Source: an uncultured Oscillospiraceae bacterium (GTDB lineage: Bacteria > Bacillota > Clostridia > Oscillospirales > Acutalibacteraceae). From it: a stretch of DNA of 11,305 nucleotides. The notes beneath the pieces were generated by a model. The model worked only from the letters and a program-made list of their open reading frames with translations, did no database searches and had not been told where the DNA came from. A program made the position numbers and the translations under genes. The stretch is taken from NCBI GenBank assembly GCA_900540295.1, contig UQFM01000060.1:1-11305 (forward strand), given 5' to 3'. Positions 1 to 6,926 of this stretch are shown one piece after another; position 1 is the first letter of the stretch, and each line of letters opens with the position of its first letter.

Positions 1-27
1 GGGCTCGGAGATGTGTATAAGAGACAG
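1..27. other. Nextera/Tn5 adapter remnant at left contig end
   Basis: Bases 9-27 are the 19-bp Tn5 mosaic end (AGATGTGTATAAGAGACAG). The preceding GGGCTCGG is the end of the Nextera read-2 adapter. This is library sequence, not genome. It supplies a false ATG at 13 and five false codons that extend the htpG fragment. Confidence 0.97.
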
Positions 28-1104
28 CAAAAGGCAGAGGGCACAACCAGCTATCAGGCGTTGCTGTTCATCCCCGAAAAGGCGGATTACAACTATTATT
101 CCAAAAATTTTGAAAAGGGACTTGCACTGTATTGCAGCGGCGTAAAAATTATGGACAAATGCGCCGATTTACTGCCCGACTGCTTCAGCTTTGTAAAAGG
201 CGTTGTCGATTCCGAGGACCTTTCTTTGAATATTTCGCGCGAAATGCTTCAGCAGGACAGACAGTTAAAGGTCATTGCCCGAGCGCTCGAAAAGAAAATC
301 AAAAAAGAATTGGAAGACCTGCTTTTAAATTCGCGCGAGGATTACGAAAAATTTTGGAAATCCTTTGGCTTACAGCTAAAATACGCGCTGTACAGCTCAT
401 TCGGCGGCGAACGCGAATTGCTTGAAAACCTGCTGTTGTTCACGCGTGCCTCCGATTCCAAGCTGTGCACCTTAAAAGAATACCGTGAAGCGATGCCCGA
501 AGCGCAAAAATACATCTACTACGCGGCGGGCGAAAGCGCACAGAAGCTGAATCTTTTACCGCAGGCGGAAGCCGTGCGCGACAAGGGCTTTGACATGCTG
601 TGCCTGACGGACGATGTGGATGAATTTCTGATGCAGATTTTGCACGCCTACGACGAAAAAGAATTCCGTTCCATTTCGGGCGGCGATTTGGGGCTGGAAA
701 CCGAGGAAGAAAAGAAAGAACACGACGAAAAAGCGGAATCCAACAAGCCGATGTTCGACTTTATGAAAGAAGCCTTGGGCGGCAAGGTCAGCGAGGTTGT
801 TTTAAGCAACAAGCTGAAATCACACCCCGTATGCCTTTCGAGCAAAGGCGCGGTCAGCATTGAAATGGAAAAGGTGCTCGACAGTATGCCCAACGCCGAA
901 AACGCGCCGAAGGCAGAAAAGGTGCTCGAGCTGAACGGCAATCACCCCGTATTCGCGGCGCTCACCAATGCCTTTGCCGCAGACGACAAGGAAAAGGCAC
1001 GGCAGTATACCGATTTGCTGTATAACCAAGCATTGCTCATCGAAGGACTTTCGATTGAAGACCCCGTTGCGTTTTCCAACGCGATTTGCGCCTTGATGCA
1101 GTAA
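28..1104 (+). CDS. htpG: Chaperone protein HtpG (Hsp90), 3' part, 5' end missing
   Basis: This is the C-terminal ~358 residues of the cytosolic ATP-dependent chaperone Hsp90/HtpG, which folds and remodels client proteins as a dimer. The first genomic codons read KAEGTTSYQALLFIP, which matches the start of the Hsp90 middle domain. The family signature SLNISREMLQ follows, and the rest is the end of the middle domain plus the C-terminal dimerisation domain. A full bacterial HtpG is about 620 residues, so roughly the first 270 codons, including the whole N-terminal ATPase domain, lie outside the contig. The frame is open from base 28 to TAA at 1102-1104. The ATG at 13 is adapter sequence and not a start. 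An acidic, lysine-rich linker (EEEKKEHDEKAE) lies around bases 700-740. The gene converges on pheT and ends at a shared terminator. I see no sign of damage in the visible part. Confidence 0.95.
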   Translation, partial: QKAEGTTSYQALLFIPEKADYNYYSKNFEKGLALYCSGVKIMDKCADLLPDCFSFVKGVVDSEDLSLNISREMLQQDRQLKVIARALEKKIKKELEDLLLNSREDYEKFWKSFGLQLKYALYSSFGGERELLENLLLFTRASDSKLCTLKEYREAMPEAQKYIYYAAGESAQKLNLLPQAEAVRDKGFDMLCLTDDVDEFLMQILHAYDEKEFRSISGGDLGLETEEEKKEHDEKAESNKPMFDFMKEALGGKVSEVVLSNKLKSHPVCLSSKGAVSIEMEKVLDSMPNAENAPKAEKVLELNGNHPVFAALTNAFAADDKEKARQYTDLLYNQALLIEGLSIEDPVAFSNAICALMQ

Positions 1105-1114
1105 GCATAAAACC

Positions 1115-1150
1115 AAAAAGTCCCCTGTCTTTACGGACAGGGGATTTTTT
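1115..1150. terminator. Bidirectional Rho-independent terminator between htpG and pheT
   Basis: A perfect 9-bp stem (1121-1129 TCCCCTGTC with 1136-1144 GACAGGGGA) encloses a 6-nt loop. Five A's (1115-1119) lie on the left and a T-run (1145-1150) on the right, so it works on both strands. It starts 10 nt after the htpG stop and 13 nt beyond the pheT stop, as expected for a shared terminator of convergent genes. Confidence 0.9.
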
Positions 1151-1163
1151 ATACACCTTGTTT

Positions 1164-3524
1164 TTACTGTTTCAGGGCGACTCCGTCTTTTGCGAGGTCG
1201 GCGATAATGCTGTCCACGACCTGCATAACCTCTTCACGGGTCAGGGTGCGTTCGGGATTTGCAAACGTCAGACGAGTCGTAATGGACTTGCCCGCCGCGT
1301 CGCGGTAGGTATCGACCACCGCGGTTTTGCGAATCCAATCGCAGTTTGCCGCCGCAATCGCCTTGCCGATTGGCGCGTAAGTGTCGGACACAAACGAAAG
1401 GTCTATTTCCATTTCGGGGAAGCGTGACGGTTCGCTGTAATGAATCCCGCCGTTTTCGAGCGCGGAGAATGCACGCACATCGATTTCTGCAAACACAACG
1501 GCGGCTTTTTTGTCGATTTTCTTAGAAACCGTCGGATGCACCGTGCCGATAACGCCGAGCTTTACGCCGTCGCACAGCACCGCATTCAGATTGCGCGGAT
1601 GCTCGTAGGCATGCGTCGGCTCTGCCGCTTCAAAGCTGAGCGTTTTGTGCTTAATATCGCCCGCAAGATTCGCGAGCATCGAAGCCAATTCGAAATACAG
1701 GCTTTCCGTCGATTTCGTCTTGCTGTACAGCGTGATTGCCAGCTTTTTGTCTTCGCGGCAAAGATTGTTTTCGTCCACGCCGTCCACGGTTCTGCCGATT
1801 TCAAAAATGCCGTATTCGGGCGCAAAACCGATGTTCGAGCGCACCTGGCAAAGCTGTGTCGGCACCATGGATTTACGAATCGTCTCAATATTGGGATTGG
1901 TCGCATTGACAAGCTTGATATTTTCCTCTACGGGAATGCCGAGCGCCTTATACTCGTCATAATACGCCCAAACATAGGAGTGTACCTCATGGAGCGCGAA
2001 CCGCTTGACGAGGATGTCCTTCATTTTGTCCTCTACGGTTTTCTCCTGCGCGGCGCGCACGGGATACAGCGGCGCGGTTGCGGTATGGACTGCGAAATTA
2101 TCATAACCGTAAATACGGGTGATTTCTTCCACGATGTCCGCCTTAATCGTCACATCCTTTGTGGCGCGCCAGCTCGGCACGTTCACCGTAAATTCGCCGT
2201 CCGCTTCCTGTACGCCGAAGCCTAAAGAGCGTAAGGTTTTCACAATCGTATCGGTATCAATGGAAATGCCCGTGTAACGGTCAATGAACGCACGGTCGAA
2301 GGTGAGCGTGACCTCCGCATAGCGGCGGGCGTATTCGTCTGTCAGTGACGAAACCACACGCGCATCCTTGTCCGTATCGGTCAAAAGCTTTACAAAACGC
2401 GCAATCGCAGGTACGGTCATTTCGGGGTCGAGGCATTTTTCATACCGCTGGGAAGCGTCTGTTCTGTGTGAAAGGCGCACGGTGGATTTGCGCACGGAAG
2501 CCGCGTCAAAGGTGGCGGATTCGAGAGTTAAGGTGGTAGTGTCTTCCACAATTTCCGAGTCAAGCCCGCCCATAATCCCCGCAATCGCCACGGGGGTATT
2601 GTCGTTGCAAATCATTAAGGTGTTTTCGTCAATATGACGTTCCGCGCCGTCTAAGGTTTGGAATGTGAACGGCTCGGGGAAACGCTTCACGCGGATTTTT
2701 TCCACCTTGCGTGAATCAAACGCGTGCATCGGCTGCCCCATTTCGAGCATCAGATAATTGGTTAAATCCGCTAAGAAATTGATGGCGCGCATACCACAAT
2801 AGTAAAGACGAATCCGCATATTCACAGGGCTTACCGCCGTGTGAATGTTCTCGACCTGCAAGCAGGAGTAGCGCAGGCAAAGCGGGTCTTCGATTTTCAA
2901 ATCCACCTTCGGCAGATTGTCATATGCCGTTAAATCGACCGTTTCCATCGGCTTTAGCGGTCTGTTCGCCAACGCCGCAAACTCACGCGCAATGCCGTAA
3001 TGCCCCCAAAGGTCGGGGCGGTTGGTCAAGGATTTGTTGTCCACCTCAAACACAATATCGTCAATCGCGTAAGCGTCTTTCAAATCCGTACCGTTCGGAA
3101 GACTGTCGGTGATATCCATAATTCCCGAGTTGTCATCGCTGATGCCGATTTCCTTTTCCGAACAGCACATACCGTTTGACGTATATCCTGCCAATTTGCG
3201 CGGGGTAATGGTAATGTCGCCGATTTGCGCGCCGACCTTTGCGAACGCGGTTTTTATCCCGACGCGCACATTCGGCGCACCGCAGACCACGTCCACAAGG
3301 TCCGCTTCGCCGATATCCACCTTTAAAAGGTGCAGTTTTTCCGATTCGGGATGCGCTTCTACCGATTTAATTTCGGCAACCACGACGCCCGACAAATCCT
3401 GCCCTTTCATAAAAATTTCATTTTCGACCTCGGCAGTGGACAGGGAAAAACGGTGAATCAAGTCTAATCTGTCCAATCCCGAAAAATCCACATAATCCGA
3501 AATCCAGTTCATAGATAAAAACAT
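1164..3524 (-). CDS. pheT: Phenylalanine--tRNA ligase beta subunit PheT
   Basis: This is the beta subunit of the cytosolic (alpha-beta)2 phenylalanyl-tRNA synthetase, which charges tRNA-Phe with Phe. It contributes tRNA binding and editing. At 786 residues it is full length for bacterial PheT (about 800). In order I see: the N-terminal MNWISDYVD segment; an EMAP/OB tRNA-binding domain (about 41-150, with VCGAPNVRVG at 80-89); a B3/B4 editing domain (about 210-370, with NYLMLEMGQPMHAFD at 256-270 and AGIMGG at 315-320); the RTDASQRYEK segment at 354-363; a B5 domain (about 401-475, ending EEITRIYGYDN); a catalytic-like core with no active site of its own; and a C-terminal FDX-ACB anticodon-binding domain (about 695-786, SRFPEMEIDLSF). 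ATG at 3524 has a GAAAGGCGGG ribosome site that overlaps the pheS stop region. The gap to pheS is 18 nt, so the two are co-transcribed and probably translationally linked. It ends at the shared terminator. Confidence 0.97.
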   Translation of the reverse strand: MFLSMNWISDYVDFSGLDRLDLIHRFSLSTAEVENEIFMKGQDLSGVVVAEIKSVEAHPESEKLHLLKVDIGEADLVDVVCGAPNVRVGIKTAFAKVGAQIGDITITPRKLAGYTSNGMCCSEKEIGISDDNSGIMDITDSLPNGTDLKDAYAIDDIVFEVDNKSLTNRPDLWGHYGIAREFAALANRPLKPMETVDLTAYDNLPKVDLKIEDPLCLRYSCLQVENIHTAVSPVNMRIRLYYCGMRAINFLADLTNYLMLEMGQPMHAFDSRKVEKIRVKRFPEPFTFQTLDGAERHIDENTLMICNDNTPVAIAGIMGGLDSEIVEDTTTLTLESATFDAASVRKSTVRLSHRTDASQRYEKCLDPEMTVPAIARFVKLLTDTDKDARVVSSLTDEYARRYAEVTLTFDRAFIDRYTGISIDTDTIVKTLRSLGFGVQEADGEFTVNVPSWRATKDVTIKADIVEEITRIYGYDNFAVHTATAPLYPVRAAQEKTVEDKMKDILVKRFALHEVHSYVWAYYDEYKALGIPVEENIKLVNATNPNIETIRKSMVPTQLCQVRSNIGFAPEYGIFEIGRTVDGVDENNLCREDKKLAITLYSKTKSTESLYFELASMLANLAGDIKHKTLSFEAAEPTHAYEHPRNLNAVLCDGVKLGVIGTVHPTVSKKIDKKAAVVFAEIDVRAFSALENGGIHYSEPSRFPEMEIDLSFVSDTYAPIGKAIAAANCDWIRKTAVVDTYRDAAGKSITTRLTFANPERTLTREEVMQVVDSIIADLAKDGVALKQ

Positions 3525-3542
3525 ACTTTTCGCCCGCCTTTC

Positions 3543-4595
3543 TTATTCGTCTTCCGTAAACTGCGAAAGTGTTTTCAAACTGCCGCTGTTTAAGTCGCGA
3601 ATATCCTTTACGCCGTATTTCATCATCGCAAGTCTTGTAAGCCCCAAGCCGAACGCGAAGCCCGTGTATTCCTCAGGGTCAATGCCGCCCGCCTTTAAGA
3701 CCTCGGGGTGAATCATACCGCAGGGGCAAAGCTCCAGCCAGCCGCTGTGCTTGCAGGAAGCGCACCCCTCGCCGCCGCAAATCAGACAGCTGATATCCAG
3801 CTCAAAGCCCGGTTCCACGAACGGGAAAAAGCCGGGGCGCAGGCGCACCTGAATATCCTTTTGAAACACCTCGGAAAGCATCGTTTTCATAAAATAAATC
3901 AGATTGGAAATGGAAATGTTTTTGTCCACCATCACGCCTTCCATCTGGAAGAAAGTGTTTTCGTGACAGGCGTCGGTCGCCTCGTTTCGGAAACAGCGCC
4001 CGGGGAAAATTGCCTTAATCGGCTTCCCCTGGTTTACAAGCGCATCCCTGTATTTCTTGTAAATCGCATTCTGCGCGGCAGAGGTATGCGACTTCAAAAG
4101 CTGTCCGTTTTCTAAATAATAGGTATCCTGCATATCGCGGGCGGGGTGGTCTTTCGGAATGTTGAGCGCTTCAAAGCACTCGTAGTCCGTCACGATTTCA
4201 CTGTACTCCTCCACCGCAAAGCCCATCGATTTGAATACCGCCTCGCACTGCCGCTGTACCAGCGTAATCGGGTGGTACGAGCCCTGCGCCGCCTCCATCG
4301 GCACGGAGATGTCAAACACAGGCATCGACTCGATTTCTCGCTGCACCTCGCGCGCTTTGAGCTCCTCGATTTTGTCGGCAAGCATTTTCTCGATATTCTG
4401 ACGCACCTCGTTGGCAAGCTGACCCATTTTCGGACGTTCCTCCGCCGAAAGACCGCCCATACTTTTGAGAATGCCTGTCAATTCGCCTTTTTTGCCGAGC
4501 ACCCGCACGCGGAAGCTTTCCAATTCCGAAAGCTCGCTGACAGAACCGAGCTCCGCCTTTGCACGCGCACGGATTTCTTCTAATTTCTGTTTCAA
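3543..4595 (-). CDS. pheS: Phenylalanine--tRNA ligase alpha subunit PheS (TTG start)
   Basis: This is the catalytic alpha subunit of phenylalanyl-tRNA synthetase, a class II enzyme. I place the start at TTG 4595. AGGAAAGGAAG lies 7 nt upstream, and the resulting N-terminus has exactly the length of Bacillus PheS up to the conserved LGKKG. That gives 350 residues (family about 340). The ATGs at 4619 and 4658 are also in frame, but the latter lies inside the leader's terminator hairpin and neither has a comparable ribosome site. Seen in order: an N-terminal coiled coil (1-90); motif 1 (about 108-126); motif 2 (199-220, FRNEATDACHENTFFQMEG); the Phe-pocket segment FFPFVEPGFELD (256-267); a CxxC...CxxC cluster (C270, C273, C278, C281) suggestive of a metal site; and motif 3 (312-325, GFAFGLGLTRLAMM). 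It heads the pheS-pheT operon, and the T-box leader upstream indicates control by uncharged tRNA-Phe. Confidence 0.96.
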   Translation of the reverse strand: MKQKLEEIRARAKAELGSVSELSELESFRVRVLGKKGELTGILKSMGGLSAEERPKMGQLANEVRQNIEKMLADKIEELKAREVQREIESMPVFDISVPMEAAQGSYHPITLVQRQCEAVFKSMGFAVEEYSEIVTDYECFEALNIPKDHPARDMQDTYYLENGQLLKSHTSAAQNAIYKKYRDALVNQGKPIKAIFPGRCFRNEATDACHENTFFQMEGVMVDKNISISNLIYFMKTMLSEVFQKDIQVRLRPGFFPFVEPGFELDISCLICGGEGCASCKHSGWLELCPCGMIHPEVLKAGGIDPEEYTGFAFGLGLTRLAMMKYGVKDIRDLNSGSLKTLSQFTEDE

Positions 4596-4892
4596 ATCCG
4601 TTCTTCCTTTCCTAAACATACTGTAAATTTCTTCATAAAACAAAAGCGCCGCCCCCAAAGGGACGGCGCAAAAAGCCGTTTATAAACCACCCAATGTAAA
4701 AGCGCTGACACGCCCCTGCCGATAACGGCGGCAACCGTTGCGGCCTACTTCGCGTTCAGCCGCACCGCTCCAAAGTGAAATTTCGGTAAAAAGCCGCTTC
4801 GCGCACGCTTCCAGCCTGTGACGCGCACTCTCTTGCAAACGGAAAATCTTTTGCCTACTGCCTTTTTCCCAGCGTTTGTCGGATTTTTCAAT
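4596..4892 (-). promoter_or_regulatory. T-box leader controlling pheST (Phe specifier UUC)
   Basis: A roughly 297-nt leader runs from the predicted transcription start near 4892 to pheS. Reading the minus strand, stem I carries AGAGAGUGCGCG (4833-4822) and GGCUGGAAGC (4816-4807) as the distal elements. A GAAAUUUCACUUUGGAGC segment (about 4783-4766) follows, in which UUC at 4779-4777 is the Phe specifier codon. Stem III is the AACGG/CCGUU hairpin at 4739-4724. The T-box GGGUGGUUUAUAAACGG spans 4692-4676 and can pair with CCGUCCC just downstream to form the antiterminator. The same CCGUCCC is the 5' arm of the terminator. Binding of uncharged tRNA-Phe would favour read-through. The UGGU of the bulge fits the ACCA end of tRNA-Phe, but the usual ACC after it is UUA here. 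Confidence 0.88.
4641..4669 (-). terminator. Leader terminator of the pheST T-box
   Basis: On the minus strand GCGCCGUCCC (4669-4660), a UUUG loop and GGGGCGGCGC (4655-4646) form a 10-bp stem with one G-U pair. It is followed by UUUUG and a further U-rich stretch. Its 5' arm overlaps the antiterminator arm, so the two structures exclude each other. Confidence 0.9.
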
Positions 4893-4899
4893 TACAGAT

Positions 4900-4927
4900 A
4901 GTATACCACATTTTTTTTATTTTGCAA
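4900..4927 (-). promoter_or_regulatory. Promoter of the pheST operon
   Basis: The minus strand has TTGCAA (4927-4922), a 16-nt A-rich spacer and TATACT (4905-4900) with an extended -10 TGG. The predicted start is near 4892, right at the 5' end of the T-box leader. The promoter begins only 14 nt past the stop of the upstream membrane gene, and I see no terminator between, so some read-through from the phospholipase unit is possible. Confidence 0.8.
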
Positions 4928-4940
4928 GGGGTTTTTCGCC

Positions 4941-5360
4941 TTACACACCGCGCACCAATAACCGAATATTGCAAATCAACCAGCCTACAAAAGCCAATGC
5001 CCCGCATACCGCAAGCGGCAAATAGGCTGTTCCGCCGACAGAAAGCATGCACAACACATTCAGCAGGCCGAAAACACCCGCCGCGATTGGAAATCCCAAC
5101 CACAAGCGCTCCTGCTGATTTGAAAACGCACTGTCGGAAAAACTGTACATTCCATAGGCAAGAACCGCAACGACAATGCCATAGCATGGATAATAGAAAA
5201 TACCCCACTCTCCTAAAAATGCCAAAGATACAAACTGTGCAAAAAACACCGCCGTTTGCATACGAAGATTCGGAATATAACTTATAAAGGATATAAGGAC
5301 TTGCAGAATCGGTATTACAGCCAATACAATCGATATTATACAACGTGTTTTCAATTTCAT
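4941..5360 (-). CDS. Small integral membrane protein, function unknown (139 aa)
   Basis: I do not recognise a family. The protein is strongly hydrophobic, with about four to five predicted membrane segments (roughly residues 7-29, 36-72 as one long or two short segments, 87-109 and 112-135). A short charged stretch (NQQERL) sits in the middle. I chose ATG 5360 because a GGGAGGGC ribosome site lies just upstream. A longer frame to 5399 would overlap the phospholipase gene and has no ribosome site that I see. It starts 13 nt after the phospholipase stop, so the two are one transcription unit. That suggests, but does not show, a link to phospholipase secretion, immunity or envelope physiology. 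No catalytic motif is visible. Confidence 0.8.
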   Translation of the reverse strand: MKLKTRCIISIVLAVIPILQVLISFISYIPNLRMQTAVFFAQFVSLAFLGEWGIFYYPCYGIVVAVLAYGMYSFSDSAFSNQQERLWLGFPIAAGVFGLLNVLCMLSVGGTAYLPLAVCGALAFVGWLICNIRLLVRGV

Positions 5361-5373
5361 AAAAGCCCTCCCA

Positions 5374-6354
5374 TCACATGAACGAAGCATTTGTTTCATA
5401 GAAAAACTTATAAATCACCCTTGCAGAATGCCAAATAGAATTTTCAAGACAGGTTTTCCCTACCGCGCCCCACTGAGATTCATATTCTTCTGCTGTCTGA
5501 TCTATATATATCTTTCCAATAACGGCGGCTTCATGTGTTAAATCCCCAACGCTCTTTGTTTTCCCTCTCCCATAGAATGCGGAAGAAATGGTTGTAACAC
5601 TCGGCATCAGTGAAGATATGCGCAGTTCAATATAATTCTCAAATTCAGTATGTGTTGAAATTCCCGCCGTCTTATTCGCTGCGTGATGCGGTTCACAAAC
5701 ATCCTGTACATAATGTAAGGTCATTCCTAACTGTTTTAAAGCGTCTTCGAAATTTTCACCCAATAAATCCGGTGTCTCGGGTGTGGTATCTTTATTCAAG
5801 GCTGTTTTAGCGCGATCATAATGTGATGTTGCTCGTGTTTTTGCCGTCGGCCAAGTTGTTCTGGTCCAATTCTTCCCAGTATCTGGATCATAAAAGTGTC
5901 CGGAAAAAGTTAAAGCATCCGTTTCTAACATATCCGGCAAACCTGAAGCCGATGCTAAACTTAACGCTACTACCAATGCCGTCGATCCGTTTGCTTCGTA
6001 AAAGCCACAGTCTGATATAAACACACTAAGTGCTTCCAAAGTGATTAGCTGATGTGTTGCCATCTGTTGACCAATTTCACTGCCATCACTATCCGACTTC
6101 CAGAATGGCTGTACACCGAATCTACCGCTGACAGAGGATTCCTGTTCCATCAAATCCTTTATGCCGTAAGGATTATAGGTCTCAATAAAATTCTCCATCA
6201 ACTTCTTCTTTTCCGCGGTGGTCATCGTCCGCAAATCTTCAATGGTATAATCCGAAATATCAAATGCAGGCTCTGCCGCAAAAACGGGTACGGAAAAGAA
6301 ACATAAAATCATGAAAACCGCCGCTAAAAATACCGATAAACCTCTTTTCAACAT
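5374..6354 (-). CDS. Secreted zinc-dependent phospholipase C with N-terminal prosegment
   Basis: The protein belongs to the zinc metallophospholipase C family (Bacillus cereus PLC, C. perfringens alpha-toxin catalytic domain, Listeria PlcB). These enzymes cleave phosphatidylcholine-type lipids outside the cell. A signal peptide (about 1-26, ending PVFA) is clear. Aligned by eye to alpha-toxin, every metal ligand has a counterpart: W85, H101, D141, H153 (in GHFYDPDTGKNW), H214 and D218 (LHYVQD), H224 (PHHAAN), H235 and E239 (HTEFE). The D-to-H, H-to-D, D-to-H and H-to-E spacings of 12, 4, 6 and 4 equal those of alpha-toxin. The family uses the free amino group of the mature N-terminal Trp, so residues 27-84 would be a 58-residue propeptide and W85 the mature end. 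The mature enzyme would be 242 residues, like B. cereus PLC, with no C-terminal PLAT domain as in alpha-toxin. A strong site (AAGGAGGAG) precedes ATG 6354. The gene is followed by a membrane protein gene and preceded by a structured leader. Confidence 0.9.
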   Translation of the reverse strand: MLKRGLSVFLAAVFMILCFFSVPVFAAEPAFDISDYTIEDLRTMTTAEKKKLMENFIETYNPYGIKDLMEQESSVSGRFGVQPFWKSDSDGSEIGQQMATHQLITLEALSVFISDCGFYEANGSTALVVALSLASASGLPDMLETDALTFSGHFYDPDTGKNWTRTTWPTAKTRATSHYDRAKTALNKDTTPETPDLLGENFEDALKQLGMTLHYVQDVCEPHHAANKTAGISTHTEFENYIELRISSLMPSVTTISSAFYGRGKTKSVGDLTHEAAVIGKIYIDQTAEEYESQWGAVGKTCLENSIWHSARVIYKFFYETNASFM

Positions 6355-6480
6355 AAAATCTCCTCCTTAGTAACTCTCTGTTTTCTGTTTTAAAAAACAC
6401 TTGCCGCAAAAGCATACATTCCGCCTTTGCAATATTTCTCCCACATGACAATCAAATCCCCTCTCTGTTCCGCGCCTGCA

Positions 6481-6606
6481 AAAAGCACAAAGCGGCTATG
6501 CTATGCACAGCCGCTTTTCAGAAACTTCGCTCACCGCAGCAAAAGCACTGTGCGGGGTTGAAACCTTTCTTATTTTCATTATAGCATATGCAAAGCATAC
6601 TGTCAA
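6481..6606 (-). promoter_or_regulatory. Consensus promoter and structured leader, module 1 (before phospholipase)
   Basis: The minus strand carries a perfect promoter: TTGACA (6606-6601), a 17-nt spacer and TATAAT (6583-6578) with an extended -10. The spacer contains an inverted repeat, TATGC-TTT-GCATA (6599-6587), which could be an operator. From a start near 6571 the RNA would carry CCGCACAG...CTGCGG (6554-6533), the motif GAGCGAA, then a 9-bp hairpin AAAGCGGCT/AGCCGCTTT (6517-6489, extendable) followed by UUUGUGCUUUUU. The hairpin resembles a terminator with an interrupted U-tract. The phospholipase ATG lies about 130 nt beyond. Module 2 at 6811-6926 is a clear relative. Confidence 0.65.
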
Positions 6607-6621
6607 TGATCTTGTGATATT

Positions 6622-6711
6622 TTATAACATAGTCAGCAGTAACAAAGCAAGTGCAAGATATCCGCCGCAAAATATGAGCATAAATATACGGTATGCTTTC
6701 CCCAACTTCAT
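6622..6711 (-). CDS. 29-residue single-span membrane peptide
   Basis: A small open frame of 29 codons (ATG 6711, TAA 6624-6622) encodes a basic N-terminus (MKLGKAYR) and one hydrophobic helix (about residues 9-28, IFMLIFCGGYLALALLLLTM). It is preceded by AAGGCGG 7 nt before the ATG. It lies between the two structured promoter modules, about 100 nt downstream of module 2's hairpin, the same arrangement as module 1 and the phospholipase gene. It ends 16 nt before the -35 box of module 1. I do not recognise it. It could be a regulatory or envelope micro-protein, or a chance frame. The ribosome site and clean topology favour a real gene. Confidence 0.5.
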   Translation of the reverse strand: MKLGKAYRIFMLIFCGGYLALALLLLTML

Positions 6712-6810
6712 AAAAGCACCGCCTTAAACCTCTCTTTACAAAATGCTATGCAACGATACACTGACAGGTGCACAAACCACCTCTTTTCCGCCCTGTTTCC
6801 TTTGACAGCA

Positions 6811-6926
6811 TAAAACGGCTGTGATACACACAGCCGTTCATTTAAAAATTCGCTCGTCGCAGCGAAAATGCTGTGCGGAGTTATTTTTTCTAAACATATA
6901 TTATCATATGCCGCCCCGATTGTCCA
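6811..6926 (-). promoter_or_regulatory. Promoter and structured leader, module 2 (before 29-aa peptide)
   Basis: The minus strand has TGGACA (6926-6921), 17 nt and TAATAT (6903-6898), again with an extended -10 (TGA). From a start near 6891 the RNA contains CGCACAGC...GCTGCG, an overlapping hairpin TTCGCT/AGCGAA (6865-6848), and a perfect 10-bp hairpin CACAGCCGTT/AACGGCTGTG (6838-6814) followed by a weak UUUUA. Sequence and order match module 1 (CATATG before the -10, CCGCACAG, GCTGCG, GAGCGAA, hairpin ending in UUU). The U-tract is poor, so it may not terminate efficiently. Confidence 0.6.

Noticed and set aside
13..27. ATG start of the first long frame (MYKRQ)
   Set aside because: These codons are Tn5 mosaic-end adapter sequence.
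1440..2225. 261-residue plus-strand frame
   Set aside because: It is antisense to pheT, whose full-length protein is clear; the frame has no ribosome site or family likeness.
6390..6446. 18-residue frame (MWEKYCKGGMYAFAASVF) between leader module 1 and the phospholipase gene
   Set aside because: The nearest purine-rich site (GAGAGGGG) is 11 nt away, there is no counterpart after module 2, and so short a frame occurs easily by chance.
6709..6774. GTG-started 21-residue frame whose stop overlaps the start of the 29-aa peptide (ATGA)
   Set aside because: Ribosome site spacing is only about 3 nt and composition is unremarkable. The overlap alone is weak evidence.
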